DNA from: Vulcanimicrobiota bacterium
GTDB taxonomy: Bacteria > Vulcanimicrobiota > Xenobia > Xenobiales > JADMJV01
DNA: 64,000 nt
Reading direction: 5' to 3'
Assembly: GCA_017307785.1 (NCBI GenBank)
Contig: JAFKGI010000020.1
Span: 62,001-126,000 of the forward strand
Below are positions 7,748 to 17,682 of this stretch, piece by piece. The notes below the pieces were generated by a model. The model did no database searches and had not been told where the DNA came from. It worked only from the letters and a program-made list of their open reading frames with translations. How positions within the stretch are numbered: position 1 is the stretch's first letter; every line of letters begins with the position of its first letter. Position numbers and translations under genes: made by a program.

Positions 7748-10693
7748 AAACCAGAGCCCGCCCCGTTCCTCAGCCAATCGCCGCGACTCGGCCAGCAGCT
7801 CCGGGTCCGGCAGAAGCAGGCCCTTCAAACGCAGCAATTCCGGCCAGAACCAGCCTTCCTCGACCTGCGAAAGGGCCATCTCCAAAACTCCCAGAGCCTG
7901 CTCGCGATCGCCCGAGGCAGCCAGCACCTGAGCCAGACTGGCCAGCATCCAGGTCTGGCCTAGCTTGGCGCCCGTGTTCCCACCCATCTCCAGTCCTTGC
8001 TGAAACGCAGCCGCGCCGCCGGGGTCTCCCAGATTCAAGCGGCTCAACCCGATAAAGACCAGCGCGGTGGATTCCCAGAGCGTGAAAGACTGCTGGCGAG
8101 CCAGCGACAACAAGGTCTCGGACAAATTCCGGGCTTCCTCGAAGCGCCCCAGACTGACCAGCAGCCAGGCTTCAAACGAGTAGGTGTGGGCCAAAGTGTG
8201 CGGATGCTCCAGCTGCTCGGCCCACTCGCGGGCCCGACCGCTCAGCTCCACCGCCTCGCTCTCGTCGCCCAACAGCAACCGCGCATAGGCCAGATACGAG
8301 GCGCTGGCGATCGAGGGTTCCGTCAGCAAAAAGGCAAGCGTCTCGCCCCGCGCCTGTTCCGGATCGTAGAGCTCAACCGCCTGGCGCAAAGACTTCTCGG
8401 CTTCCCGATACTCTCCCCGAAAAAAGCAGGTCTGGCCGTGCGCGGCCCGCCCCACGCGCAGCCACTGCTGGTCGGCCTCTCCCAGCTGCAGCAGACGGGC
8501 CGCCAGCTCGGCCGCCTTCTCCAACTTGCCCTGCGCCAAATACAAAGCCCAGAGACCGGCCAACACGGGAAATACCTGAGGCCCATCCCCGAGCGCCCGG
8601 CAAACCTCACGCGCCTGGGAAAACGTCTGCTCGACCTCCACCGCGCCGTAGCTACGTAGACCAATCCAGGCGCTGCCCTGCAACGTCAAAAAAGCCAGTC
8701 GCAGAGCCTGGGATGGGTGCTCGGCCGGCAGACTATCCAACAAGCGCAGCCCCTCTCGACTGGCCTCCACCGCCTCGTGCAACGCACAACTGGCCAGATT
8801 GCGCAGCAACGAGCGATGTAGCCAACCAGCTGCTTCCTCCGGCTGACTGGAACGCAGAAAATGATGCGCCACCATCCCGGGGTTCTGCTCCGCCCACAGG
8901 GGAAACTGCCCCACGAAAACCTCAGCCAGCCGCAGATGATAACGCTGGCGCACCGACTTGAGCAGCGAATCGTAACAGGCCTCACGCATCAGGTTCTGCA
9001 CAAAGAAAAGCTCGCCGCTGTTGGCTCGTGGAGTGACCATTCCCTGGGCTACCAGCTGGTTCACCTGAGTCGCGCTCTCCTGGCCGGCCAGCGCGTTGAC
9101 CAGCGGCCGAGAAAACCGATTGCCGATAGTGGCAGCCTGTTGCGCCGTCAGCTTGCTGGCCCCCAACTCGTCCACGCGAGACATCAAAAATTCGTGCAAC
9201 TTCTCGGGTAGACCGCTCATCCCGCGACGCGCCCAGGCCGCCCGCGTCAGCTCGACCAGAAACATCGGAACCCCGTGGCCCCGCTGCAAAATCGGCCCGA
9301 TGTCCGGCCGATAGGGCTCCTTCTGCCCCTCATTCAGGTGCCTCAGAACCGCCTCGACCAGCTGACCGCTCGCCTCCTCGCCCAGCTTCTGCAGCCGAAT
9401 CCGCGGCAAATCTCCCGAAACCACCCGCCTAGATACAAAGACAAGCAATAAACTTAGGGAGCCCACTTTCTCGGCCAGCTGAAGCAGGCACTCCTGAGAA
9501 CTGGGGTCCAACCATTCGAATCCATCGATATGAAGCAACATGGGCTGTCGGCGTGCCAGCCCTTCAAACAACTCGCCCAAAACCTGGAGTAGCTGACTGC
9601 GCTGAGCTTGGGGCGACAACGAAGGAGCGGAATGTTCCAGCTGCAGCAAACCGCACAGCGCCCCCAGCGCCCGCTGCTCATCCAGCCCGGCCTTCTCGAT
9701 CAGATGCCGCAATTTCTCCACCGGTGCCAGCTCAGGAGGCGAAAACTCCAGCTCGCGCCGCAGCAGCGCCGCCATCCCGGAAAAAGGCGTAGTAGCGCCC
9801 TCAGGCTCGCAAAAACAGCTCAGCAAGAAAGCCCCGCTCGGCTTGAGCCGATCTTTCAGTTCCTGCGCCAGGCGAGACTTACCGATGCCGGGCTCGCCCA
9901 CGATTTGCAGGCAGGCGCCCTTTCCAGCAACCGCCTGCTCCCAAGCCTGCCGCAATACGTCGAGTTCCGCCTCCCGACCCAAAAGCGGCACGGCCTGCCG
10001 GCGTTGGCGGCGCAACTGGCGCCTTTGTTCGGCCGCCGACCAACCCACCGCCCGATACACCGGAACCGCCTCGGCCACTCCCTTCAGACTGTGCATACCG
10101 CGAAACTCCAGCTCGAACTCATCCTGCACCAGCGCGTGAGTGGCGGCGCTGAAAACCACCTCGTTGATCCCGGCCAGATTCTGCAGACGCGCGGCCACAT
10201 TGGGCGTCTCTCCCAAAGCCAGGTGCTCGCGATGCTCTTTACTGCCCATCTCGCCCACCACCACCAGGCCGGTATGGATGCCCACGCGCAAATCCAGACG
10301 CGGACGGCGCTCCCGCTCCAGCCGCTGACTCAGGGCAGCCATGGCCGCGATGATCGACAAGGCCGAAGCCACCGCACGCTGGCCATCGTCTGGATGAGCC
10401 TTGGGAAAGCCGAAATAGACCAGGATTCCGTCGCCGAGATATTGGGCCACGTGACCTCCGTAGCGGGCCACCACCTCGTTGCAAACTTCCTGATAAGTCT
10501 GCACCAGATCGCGCAGTTCCTCAGGGTCGAGCATTCCCGACAGAGCCGTGGACCCTACCAGATCGAAAAACATCACGCTGAGCTGCCGCCGCTCCGCCTC
10601 TGGAGGCCGTTCCTCGCTCAACTTCTGGCCGCAGTGGCCGCAAAACTTGAATCCTCCGGGATTGGAGAACCCGCAGGCTGGACAATTCACCAT
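7724..10693 (-). CDS. Zinc-ribbon, adenylate/guanylate cyclase, AAA ATPase and TPR signalling protein
   Basis: This 989-residue protein combines signalling modules in one chain. Cysteines 4, 7, 18 and 21 form a zinc ribbon. Residues about 37-200 are a class III nucleotide cyclase domain, with metal-binding Asp residues in FFDLVGST and YLGDGILVYFG. Around residue 265, VGEPGIGKSRL is a Walker A loop of a large signalling ATPase of the AAA/STAND type. The last 400 residues are Ala/Leu-rich TPR-like helical repeats. Proteins with this layout are thought to make cAMP or cGMP in response to ligand or protein binding sensed by the ATPase-TPR part. No partner is evident nearby. The start ATG is inferred from the zinc ribbon that follows directly. 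Confidence 0.9.
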   Translation of the reverse strand: MVNCPACGFSNPGGFKFCGHCGQKLSEERPPEAERRQLSVMFFDLVGSTALSGMLDPEELRDLVQTYQEVCNEVVARYGGHVAQYLGDGILVYFGFPKAHPDDGQRAVASALSIIAAMAALSQRLERERRPRLDLRVGIHTGLVVVGEMGSKEHREHLALGETPNVAARLQNLAGINEVVFSAATHALVQDEFELEFRGMHSLKGVAEAVPVYRAVGWSAAEQRRQLRRQRRQAVPLLGREAELDVLRQAWEQAVAGKGACLQIVGEPGIGKSRLAQELKDRLKPSGAFLLSCFCEPEGATTPFSGMAALLRRELEFSPPELAPVEKLRHLIEKAGLDEQRALGALCGLLQLEHSAPSLSPQAQRSQLLQVLGELFEGLARRQPMLLHIDGFEWLDPSSQECLLQLAEKVGSLSLLLVFVSRRVVSGDLPRIRLQKLGEEASGQLVEAVLRHLNEGQKEPYRPDIGPILQRGHGVPMFLVELTRAAWARRGMSGLPEKLHEFLMSRVDELGASKLTAQQAATIGNRFSRPLVNALAGQESATQVNQLVAQGMVTPRANSGELFFVQNLMREACYDSLLKSVRQRYHLRLAEVFVGQFPLWAEQNPGMVAHHFLRSSQPEEAAGWLHRSLLRNLASCALHEAVEASREGLRLLDSLPAEHPSQALRLAFLTLQGSAWIGLRSYGAVEVEQTFSQAREVCRALGDGPQVFPVLAGLWALYLAQGKLEKAAELAARLLQLGEADQQWLRVGRAAHGQTCFFRGEYREAEKSLRQAVELYDPEQARGETLAFLLTEPSIASASYLAYARLLLGDESEAVELSGRAREWAEQLEHPHTLAHTYSFEAWLLVSLGRFEEARNLSETLLSLARQQSFTLWESTALVFIGLSRLNLGDPGGAAAFQQGLEMGGNTGAKLGQTWMLASLAQVLAASGDREQALGVLEMALSQVEEGWFWPELLRLKGLLLPDPELLAESRRLAEERGGLWFLARHGAA

Positions 10694-10840
10694 CTTGCAC
10701 TACGTGGCCCGTCCCGAGCAACCATTCTATTAGCAAACGTGAATCTTTAGAACGCCCCTGCGAATGGACCGATCCGGCGTTCCATGCTACCCTAGAGTGG
10801 TGATCCTATTTTCTGTTTGGGGCCTGCGGGGACTTAGGAC

Positions 10841-13800
10841 TTGACCGTATCCAGAAGCGGAGCATCGACCACTGCCAGCGAGGTGCGCAATGGTAAGCCA
10901 CGTACCTCGACGACCACCACCGCCGCCCCTCCCGCGCCCAGACCCACCGTATCCGCTACCCAGCGCCTGGAACGGGCTGCCCCTGCCAACCTCCACCCCG
11001 AAACCGAGGCCAGCCACGGAGACAACGTGCAGCTGTCGTTTGACCCCGCCCGCACGGACGCCAGCCGCTACGCCGGAGTCAAAAACTTCACGGGCACTCT
11101 GGCCCAGGCCGCCATCACCAACCTGGCCACCCCACCCGCCCTGCTCAAACGGCGCGACGAAGCCCAGGGCAACGACAGCACCGCCCGCACCAGCCAGGGT
11201 TCTAAAGTCAAAACCCTGCTGCTGGAAGAATCTCTCCCTCCCACCAGCACCTCCAGTAGCGACAGCTCCACCCGCTGGAAACTCAACTATCCCAATCAAC
11301 AGGCCACCGAAAAACCAGCCGCCAAACAAAACCCCAACCCCGTTTCCGGCGCCCCCCAAAGACCCGCCGCCCCCCTCGACCCCCTCAACCCCGGCGCCGC
11401 CACCGACCGCCTCTGGTCCAAAGACCCCGCCTGGCAAGGCCTCATGCCGTCCACCCCGGAAAAACCGGCTGAGAGCGGCGGCTTCGCCAAACTCCTGGGC
11501 GACGTCGGCCACGCCGTCAGCAACGCCGCCTCCGAAGCTGGCAAGACCATCGGCAACGCCGCCCAAGCCCTGCTGAACCCCTTCAGCGGCGAAAACATCC
11601 TCAGCAAACTCCCGAACATGGGCGGCCCCAAAGAAGTCCCCGAACCCGGCACCCAACGCAATCCCGCGCCCCGCACAGGCCAACCGCAGACGGGCACCGC
11701 CGCACAGGAGCAGCCGCGCACCCGCCAGACCGAAGCCACACCCCGCACGGGTCCTCACCAAACCGGGCCCACTGCTCAGAACCAGCCCCGCACCCGGCAA
11801 GACGAAGGTGCGCCCCGCACGGGTCAAACTCAACCCGGCACTACCGCTCACGAGCAGCCCCGAACTCGCCAGACCGAGCCCACGCCCCGCACGGGTCAAG
11901 CCCAGGAGTCCAGACCTCAGCCCAGCGCCACCGCGCAGGAGCAGTCCCGCACTCGCCAGACCGAAGCCGCGCCTCGCACAGGTCAAGCCCAGGAGTCCAG
12001 ACCTCAGATTGGCACACCTGTGCAGGAACAGCCGCGCACCCGCCAGACCGAGCCCGCACCCCGCACGGGTCAAACTCAGGAACCCAGAGTCCAGACTGGC
12101 GGCGCCGCGCAGGATCAGCCCCGCACTCGCCTGACGGAGACCACGACCCGCACGGGTCAGACCCAAGAACCCAGACCGCAGACCAGCGCCAGCGCACCAG
12201 ACCAGCCGCGCACTCACGAGCCGGGTCAAACTCAAAAGGCCCGACCTCAGAACGGCACCACTGCACAGGAACAGCCGCGCACTCGCCAGACCGAACCCGC
12301 GCCCCGCACGGGTCAAACTCAAGAATCCAGACCTCAGCCCAGCGCCACCGCTCAGGATCAGACCCGCACTCGCCAGACCGAAGCCGCGCCCCGCACCGGT
12401 CAAACTCAAGAATCCAGACCTCAGACGGGCACCGCCGCGCCTGACCAGCCGCGCACCCGCCAGCCAGAGCCCACGACCCGCACGGGTCAAACTCAAGAAT
12501 CCAGGGTCCAGACTGGCGGCGCCGCGCAGGATCAGCCCCGCACTCGCCAGACCGAACCCACGACCCGCACGGGTCAGACCCAAGAATCGAGACCGCAGAC
12601 CAGTGCCGCAGCGCAGGAACAGCCCCGCGCTCGCCAGACCGAACCCGCGACCCGCACGGGTCAAACTCAAGAATCCAGACCTCAGACGGGCACCGCCGCG
12701 CCTGACCAGCCGCGCACCCGCCAGCCAGAGCCCACGCCCCGCACGGGTCAGACCCAAGAATCGAGACCGCAGACCAGCACCGCGGCGCAGGAACAGCCGC
12801 GCGCTCGCCAGACCGAACCCGAGCCCCGCGCGGGTCAACCGCAAGAGTCCAGACCACAGCTCAGCACCACCGCGCAAGAACAGCCCCGCGCCCGCCAGGC
12901 AGAGCCCACGCCCCGCATAGGGCAAACCCAAGAAGCTAGACCACAGACTGTCGGTCAGGAGCAACCCCGCACTCGCCAGTCAGAGTCCACGCCCCGCACG
13001 GGTCAGACCCAAGAATCCAGACCCCAGACGGGCACCGCCGCGCCCGACCAGTCGCGCACTCGCCAGACCGAAGCCACGACCCGCACGGGTCAAACTCAAG
13101 AATCCAGGCCCCAGACGGGCACCGCCGCGCCAGACCAGCCGCGCACCCGACAAGTCGACGCCACGACCCGCGCGGTTCAAGCTCAAGAATCCAGACCTCA
13201 GACGGGCACCGCCGCGCAGGACCAGCAGCGCACTCGCCAAACTGAACCCACGCCCCGCACGGGCCAAGCTCAGGAACCCAGGGTCCAGACTGGCGCCGCC
13301 GCGCAGGACCAGCAGCGCACTCGCCAAACCGAATCCACGCCCCGCACGGGGCAGGCCCAAGAATCCAGACCCCAGACGAGCACCACCGCGCCAGATCAGC
13401 CGCGCACTCGCCAGACCGAAGCCGCGCCCCGCGCGGGTCAAGCTCAAGAGGCCCGACCACAAACCGGAGCTCAGGACTCGCCGCGCGCTGGCCAGACCGA
13501 AGCCACGCCCCGCGCGGGCCAAGCTCAGGAATCCAGGTCGCAGACCGGGATCCTCTCCCAGGAAGCCAATCCTCGCACGCGCGGCGAGAATCGCCAGATT
13601 GAATCTGGCCGCGGCCCCCAATCACCTGACGCGAGACCGCAATCCGGCAGCGGCACCGCCCAAGAGCCAAACACTCGTCAAGGCGGCAACCGTCAGACTG
13701 AGCCAAATCGTGGGCTCAACCAGGACCCCACGACCCGGCAAGGACAACTACCACAAGATCCCACCTCCCGTCCGCAGAACAGCAGCGGCACCACTCAAGA

Positions 13801-16800
13801 AGCAAATCCCCGCCAAGGCGGCAACCGTCAGGCTGACCCCAACCGAACAGTCGGCCAGGACCCCGCCAGTCGTCCAAGTCAACAAACCCAGGACCCCACC
13901 GCGCGTCCCCAGACCGGCAGCGGGACCGCCCAAGAACCCAATCCCCGTCAGGGCGGCAGCCGTCAGGCTGACCCCAATCGAACCGTTGGCCAAGATCCCA
14001 CCACCCGTCCGGGCCAACAAACCCAGGATCCCGCCACGCGGCCTCAGACCGAGCCGGGCACCCGTCAGGGCAACCGTCAGGCCGACCCGACTCGCGTCGC
14101 CAACCAGGACCCGACCACTCGCCCAGGCACCCAAGCCCAAGATCCCACCACCCGTCTAGGCCAGCAAACCCAAGATCCCGCCGCGCGCCCCCAAACCGAG
14201 CCCGGCACTCGCCAGGGCAACCGTCAGACCGACCCGACTCGCGTCGCCAACCAGGACCCGACCACTCGCCCAGGCACCCAAGCCCAAGATCCCACCACCC
14301 GTCCAGGCCAGCAAACCCAAGATCCCGCCGCGCGCCCCCAAACCGAGCCCGGCACTCGCCAGGGCAACCGTCAGACCGACCCGACTCGCATCGCCAACCA
14401 GGATCCGGCCAACCGCCCGGGCGCCCAGACTCAAGATCCTAACACCCGTCCAGGCCAGCAAACCCAAGATCCCGTCGCACGCCCCCAAACCGAGCCCGGC
14501 ACTCGCCAGGGCAACCGCCAGGCCGACCCGACTCGCGTCGCCAACCAGGATCCGACCAACCGACCGGGCACCCAAATCCAAGATCCTAACACCCGTCCAG
14601 GCCAGCAAACCCAAGATCCCGCCGCACGCCCCCAAACCGAGCCCGGCACTCGCCAGGGCAACCGCCAAAACGACCCGACTCGCGTCAACCAGGACCCGAC
14701 CAACCGACCCGGCACCCAAATCCAAGATCCCACTACCCGCCCAGGCCAGCAAACCCAGGATCCAGCCACCCGTCCTCAGACCGAGCCCGGCACCCGTCAG
14801 GGCAACCGTCAGACCGACCCGACTCGCGTCAACCAGGACCCAACCACTCGCCCCGGCACCCAGGATCCCACCGCCCGTCCAGGCCAACAAACCCAAGATC
14901 CCGCCGCACGCCCCCAAACCGAGCCCGGCACTCGCCAGGGCAACCGCCAAAACGACCCGACTCGCGTCAACCAGGACCCGACCAACCGACCCGGCACCCA
15001 AATCCAAGATCCCACCGCCCGTCCAGGCCAGCAAACTCAAGAACCCGCCACGCGGCCCCAAACCGAGCCCGGCACTCGCCAGGGCAACCGCCAGGCCGAC
15101 CCCACCCGCGTCGCCAACCAGGATCCGGCCAACCGCCCGGGCGCCCAGACTCAAGAGCCCACCACCCGTCCAGGCCAGCAAACCCAAGATCCCGCCGCGC
15201 GTCCTCAGACCGAGCCCAGCACTCGCCAGGGCAACCGTCAGACCGACCCGACTCGCGTCAACCAGGACCCAACCACTCGCCCCGGCACCCAGGATCCCAC
15301 CGCCCGTCCAGGCCAACAAACCCAGGAGCCCGCCACGCGGCCCCAAACCGAGCCGGGCACTCGCCAGGGCAACCGTCAGACCGACCCGACTCGCGTCGCC
15401 AACCAGGATCCGGCCAACCGCCCGGGCACCCAAACCCAAGATCCAGCCACCCGTCCTCAGACCGAGCCCGGTACCCGCCAGGGCAACCGCCAAAACGACC
15501 CGACTCGAGTCAACCAGGACCCGGCCACCCGCCCAGGCGCACAAACCCAGGACCCGACTCGCGCTGGTCAGGAGCCTGCCAGGCCTGCCAACCAGGAGCC
15601 CGGCAAATCGCCCACGCAGGAGCCGATTGGTCGCCGCCCAAGCGACCCCACTCGGCCTGCCCCCCAGGACCCCGGCCGTCAAAATCCACAACCCGCCCCC
15701 GGCCAGGAACCCGCCAAAGGGGTCAACCAGGAGCCCTCAGGGCGCCGTCCCAATGATCCCACGCGGCCTGTCACACAGGAGCCCAACCGCCCACAGCCGG
15801 CCCCACAAAATCCAGCCCAGGAACCCACTCGGCCCGTCGCCCAGGATCCGGCCCGCCGTCCCAATGATCCCACGCGTCCTATCACACAAGAGCCCAACCG
15901 CCCACAGCCGGCCCCACAAAATCCAGCTCAAGAACCCACTCGGCCCGTCGCCCAGGATCCGGCCCGCCGTCCCAATGATCCCACGCGTCCTGTCACACAA
16001 GAGCCCAACCGCCCACAGCCGGCCCCGCAAAATCCCACCCAAGAGCCTGCCCGCCCGGCTGTCCAGGATCCGGGCCGCCGTCCCGCCGCGCAAGAACCCA
16101 ATCGCCCGCAGACCCAAACTCAACAGCCTCAAGCTCCGCAGCAGCCCCAATCGCCGCAGCAGCCGCAACCCCAGCCGCAGCGCGACAGCCAGCCACGCCC
16201 CCAACCGCAGGCTCAGCAGCCTCAAGCTCCGCAGCAGCCGCAACCCCAGCCGCAGCGCGACAGCCAGCCACGCCCGCAACCGCAGGCTCAGCAGCCCCAA
16301 GCTCCCCAGCAGCCGCAGCAACAGCGCGACAACCAGCCGCGCCCACAACCGCAGGCTCAGCAACCGCAGCCGCAGCCGCAGCGCGACAACCAGCCACGCC
16401 CCCAACCGCCACAATTCCAGCAAACCCAACAACTGCCGCCTCAGCTCCCCCGCCCCAGCCTGGCCTCGCCCGAAGAAGCCAGACGGCCTATGCCCGACAT
16501 GCGCTTTCCCGGTGACCAGAAGCCCAAGACGCAGGTCACCACCCCTACCCAATCTTCCTGGGGTGCTCACACCACTCCCGAGGAAGCCCCGGAGCCCGTC
16601 CAACTCCGCAAACTAACCCGCTTCGACCAGCTCGAAAACAGCCATAACCTGCAGTTCCCTCAGCTATTCCAGCAACGCCAGAGAGACATCGAAGAACGGG
16701 TCGCTCAGACCAGAGCCGCTGCCGCCGAAGCCAAAGCCGCCAAGTCGGACAAAGCCGACCCCATCAAAGAAAAGAAGGCCGAGAAAGAAAAGGCCCTCGA

Positions 16801-17680
16801 GGCCAAACCCCAGGCCCCACCTCGCCAGATTCAACGCGCCATCGTCGGTGCCGGCGGCAAAGGCGCGTCCAAAAATGAGGGTCCGACCACCGCTTCGCGC
16901 GTGGAAACCATGAAGAAGTTCTCCGAACAGTTCCAACTCTCGTTCGGCAAGCAAGAAGCCACGCGCAGCGCTCCGCAGGTTCCGCCTCCGCCCGGGCAAA
17001 CCGCGGCTCCCGCGCCCAGCTCAACTCAGTCTCAGCAACCGTCCCCTCAAGCGGCCGGCCCGCGCGCCGAGGCCAAAGAATCTGCCGCCAGTGAGGCCCG
17101 CACCGTCTCCAAAACCGAAGGCGCGAAGAAAGAAGAAGTCACTAAAGTCGAAACCATCCGCACTGAAAAACCGGAGCGCCCGCCGATTCACGTCGAAAAG
17201 CCCGCCGAAAAGGGCGAAGACTTCACCGGCATGCGCCGCTCGACCGGTTTCCAGCAAGTCAAACAAGAAATGGAAACCCGCCAGCAGCACTCGGCCGCCC
17301 CTCAACGCGAAGCCCCAACCCAGGAAAAGGCGGAGACCAAACAAGCCCAGCACAACTCCGGCTCCAGCAATTCGGGCGGAAGTGAGCGGGATCAGCAGAA
17401 AGGCCAGGAGCGTCAAGGCGAACAGCACAAGGAACAACGACGCGACGACCATCAGCATCGCCACGAACGCGGCGAGCGCCCCGACCGCGACCAGCAGCAG
17501 CAACAACAGCAGCGCCGCCATCAGCAAGAAGAAGCGGCTCCTCAACAAGAGGCAGAAAAGAACGATGCCGATCATCAGAGCCAGCGCGAAGAAAGCAGCA
17601 AAGCCCAGGCCTGCAACCAGTGCGGCGCTCCCCTGATGGGCGCTGGCCCCTGCCCCACCTGCACCCGCTCCGGACGCTAG
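10841..17680 (+). CDS. Giant Gln/Pro/Thr/Arg-rich repeat protein with C-terminal zinc ribbon
   Basis: This 2,279-residue protein is mostly intrinsically disordered repeats. Residues 1-270 are non-repetitive and lack a signal peptide; DNVQLS lies at 61-66. Then come about 21 copies of a 29-residue unit (RQTE, then RTGQ, ESRPQ), about 10 copies of a 49-residue unit (DPTR, NQDP, RPGQQTQDP, TEPGTRQGN), a few 36-residue units with QEPNRPQPAPQNP, and Gln-Pro tracts. The last 400 residues are charged and coiled-coil-like. The protein ends with two CxxC pairs (CNQC and CPTC), a zinc ribbon. The TTG start at 10841 has GGGGAC upstream; GTG at 10883 is the alternative. It may be a surface, scaffold or phase-separating protein, but no function can be assigned. 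Confidence 0.75.
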   Translation: MTVSRSGASTTASEVRNGKPRTSTTTTAAPPAPRPTVSATQRLERAAPANLHPETEASHGDNVQLSFDPARTDASRYAGVKNFTGTLAQAAITNLATPPALLKRRDEAQGNDSTARTSQGSKVKTLLLEESLPPTSTSSSDSSTRWKLNYPNQQATEKPAAKQNPNPVSGAPQRPAAPLDPLNPGAATDRLWSKDPAWQGLMPSTPEKPAESGGFAKLLGDVGHAVSNAASEAGKTIGNAAQALLNPFSGENILSKLPNMGGPKEVPEPGTQRNPAPRTGQPQTGTAAQEQPRTRQTEATPRTGPHQTGPTAQNQPRTRQDEGAPRTGQTQPGTTAHEQPRTRQTEPTPRTGQAQESRPQPSATAQEQSRTRQTEAAPRTGQAQESRPQIGTPVQEQPRTRQTEPAPRTGQTQEPRVQTGGAAQDQPRTRLTETTTRTGQTQEPRPQTSASAPDQPRTHEPGQTQKARPQNGTTAQEQPRTRQTEPAPRTGQTQESRPQPSATAQDQTRTRQTEAAPRTGQTQESRPQTGTAAPDQPRTRQPEPTTRTGQTQESRVQTGGAAQDQPRTRQTEPTTRTGQTQESRPQTSAAAQEQPRARQTEPATRTGQTQESRPQTGTAAPDQPRTRQPEPTPRTGQTQESRPQTSTAAQEQPRARQTEPEPRAGQPQESRPQLSTTAQEQPRARQAEPTPRIGQTQEARPQTVGQEQPRTRQSESTPRTGQTQESRPQTGTAAPDQSRTRQTEATTRTGQTQESRPQTGTAAPDQPRTRQVDATTRAVQAQESRPQTGTAAQDQQRTRQTEPTPRTGQAQEPRVQTGAAAQDQQRTRQTESTPRTGQAQESRPQTSTTAPDQPRTRQTEAAPRAGQAQEARPQTGAQDSPRAGQTEATPRAGQAQESRSQTGILSQEANPRTRGENRQIESGRGPQSPDARPQSGSGTAQEPNTRQGGNRQTEPNRGLNQDPTTRQGQLPQDPTSRPQNSSGTTQEANPRQGGNRQADPNRTVGQDPASRPSQQTQDPTARPQTGSGTAQEPNPRQGGSRQADPNRTVGQDPTTRPGQQTQDPATRPQTEPGTRQGNRQADPTRVANQDPTTRPGTQAQDPTTRLGQQTQDPAARPQTEPGTRQGNRQTDPTRVANQDPTTRPGTQAQDPTTRPGQQTQDPAARPQTEPGTRQGNRQTDPTRIANQDPANRPGAQTQDPNTRPGQQTQDPVARPQTEPGTRQGNRQADPTRVANQDPTNRPGTQIQDPNTRPGQQTQDPAARPQTEPGTRQGNRQNDPTRVNQDPTNRPGTQIQDPTTRPGQQTQDPATRPQTEPGTRQGNRQTDPTRVNQDPTTRPGTQDPTARPGQQTQDPAARPQTEPGTRQGNRQNDPTRVNQDPTNRPGTQIQDPTARPGQQTQEPATRPQTEPGTRQGNRQADPTRVANQDPANRPGAQTQEPTTRPGQQTQDPAARPQTEPSTRQGNRQTDPTRVNQDPTTRPGTQDPTARPGQQTQEPATRPQTEPGTRQGNRQTDPTRVANQDPANRPGTQTQDPATRPQTEPGTRQGNRQNDPTRVNQDPATRPGAQTQDPTRAGQEPARPANQEPGKSPTQEPIGRRPSDPTRPAPQDPGRQNPQPAPGQEPAKGVNQEPSGRRPNDPTRPVTQEPNRPQPAPQNPAQEPTRPVAQDPARRPNDPTRPITQEPNRPQPAPQNPAQEPTRPVAQDPARRPNDPTRPVTQEPNRPQPAPQNPTQEPARPAVQDPGRRPAAQEPNRPQTQTQQPQAPQQPQSPQQPQPQPQRDSQPRPQPQAQQPQAPQQPQPQPQRDSQPRPQPQAQQPQAPQQPQQQRDNQPRPQPQAQQPQPQPQRDNQPRPQPPQFQQTQQLPPQLPRPSLASPEEARRPMPDMRFPGDQKPKTQVTTPTQSSWGAHTTPEEAPEPVQLRKLTRFDQLENSHNLQFPQLFQQRQRDIEERVAQTRAAAAEAKAAKSDKADPIKEKKAEKEKALEAKPQAPPRQIQRAIVGAGGKGASKNEGPTTASRVETMKKFSEQFQLSFGKQEATRSAPQVPPPPGQTAAPAPSSTQSQQPSPQAAGPRAEAKESAASEARTVSKTEGAKKEEVTKVETIRTEKPERPPIHVEKPAEKGEDFTGMRRSTGFQQVKQEMETRQQHSAAPQREAPTQEKAETKQAQHNSGSSNSGGSERDQQKGQERQGEQHKEQRRDDHQHRHERGERPDRDQQQQQQQRRHQQEEAAPQQEAEKNDADHQSQREESSKAQACNQCGAPLMGAGPCPTCTRSGR
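11680..13560 (+). repeat. 87-bp in-frame tandem repeats (29-residue unit)
   Basis: About 21 copies of an 87-bp unit encode the RQTE-x-x-P-RTGQ-x-Q-ESRPQ unit. Most copies share long identical stretches and a few are shortened by whole codons. The unit is open in several frames on both strands, which generates long spurious reading frames. Confidence 0.85.
13690..15560 (+). repeat. 147-bp in-frame tandem repeats (49-residue unit)
   Basis: Copies of a 147-bp unit run through the middle of the giant gene; for example CTCGCGTCGC recurs at 14091 and 14238. Between about 14,040 and 14,400 the copies are almost identical, which suggests recent expansion or ongoing homogenisation. Partial copies lose whole codon blocks but keep the frame. 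Confidence 0.85.
15750..16430 (+). repeat. Pro/Asn/Gln repeat block of the giant gene
   Basis: Three near-identical 108-bp (36-residue) units run from about 15,750 to 16,080 and encode the QEPNRPQPAPQNP core. They are followed to about 16,430 by shorter Gln-Pro units with QRD and SQPRPQPQ cores. Both blocks continue the disordered character of the protein. Confidence 0.75.
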
Positions 17681-17682
17681 CC

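Noticed and set aside
10787..12964. Long open frame on the minus strand across the giant repeat gene
   Set aside because: It comes from repeats that are free of stops in several frames. Its product is a Gly/Arg/Leu repeat with no domain, and the plus-strand gene has coherent ends and a zinc ribbon.
14156..15691. 511-codon open frame on the minus strand within the 147-bp repeats
   Set aside because: It is an antisense shadow of near-identical repeats, without a plausible start region or domain.
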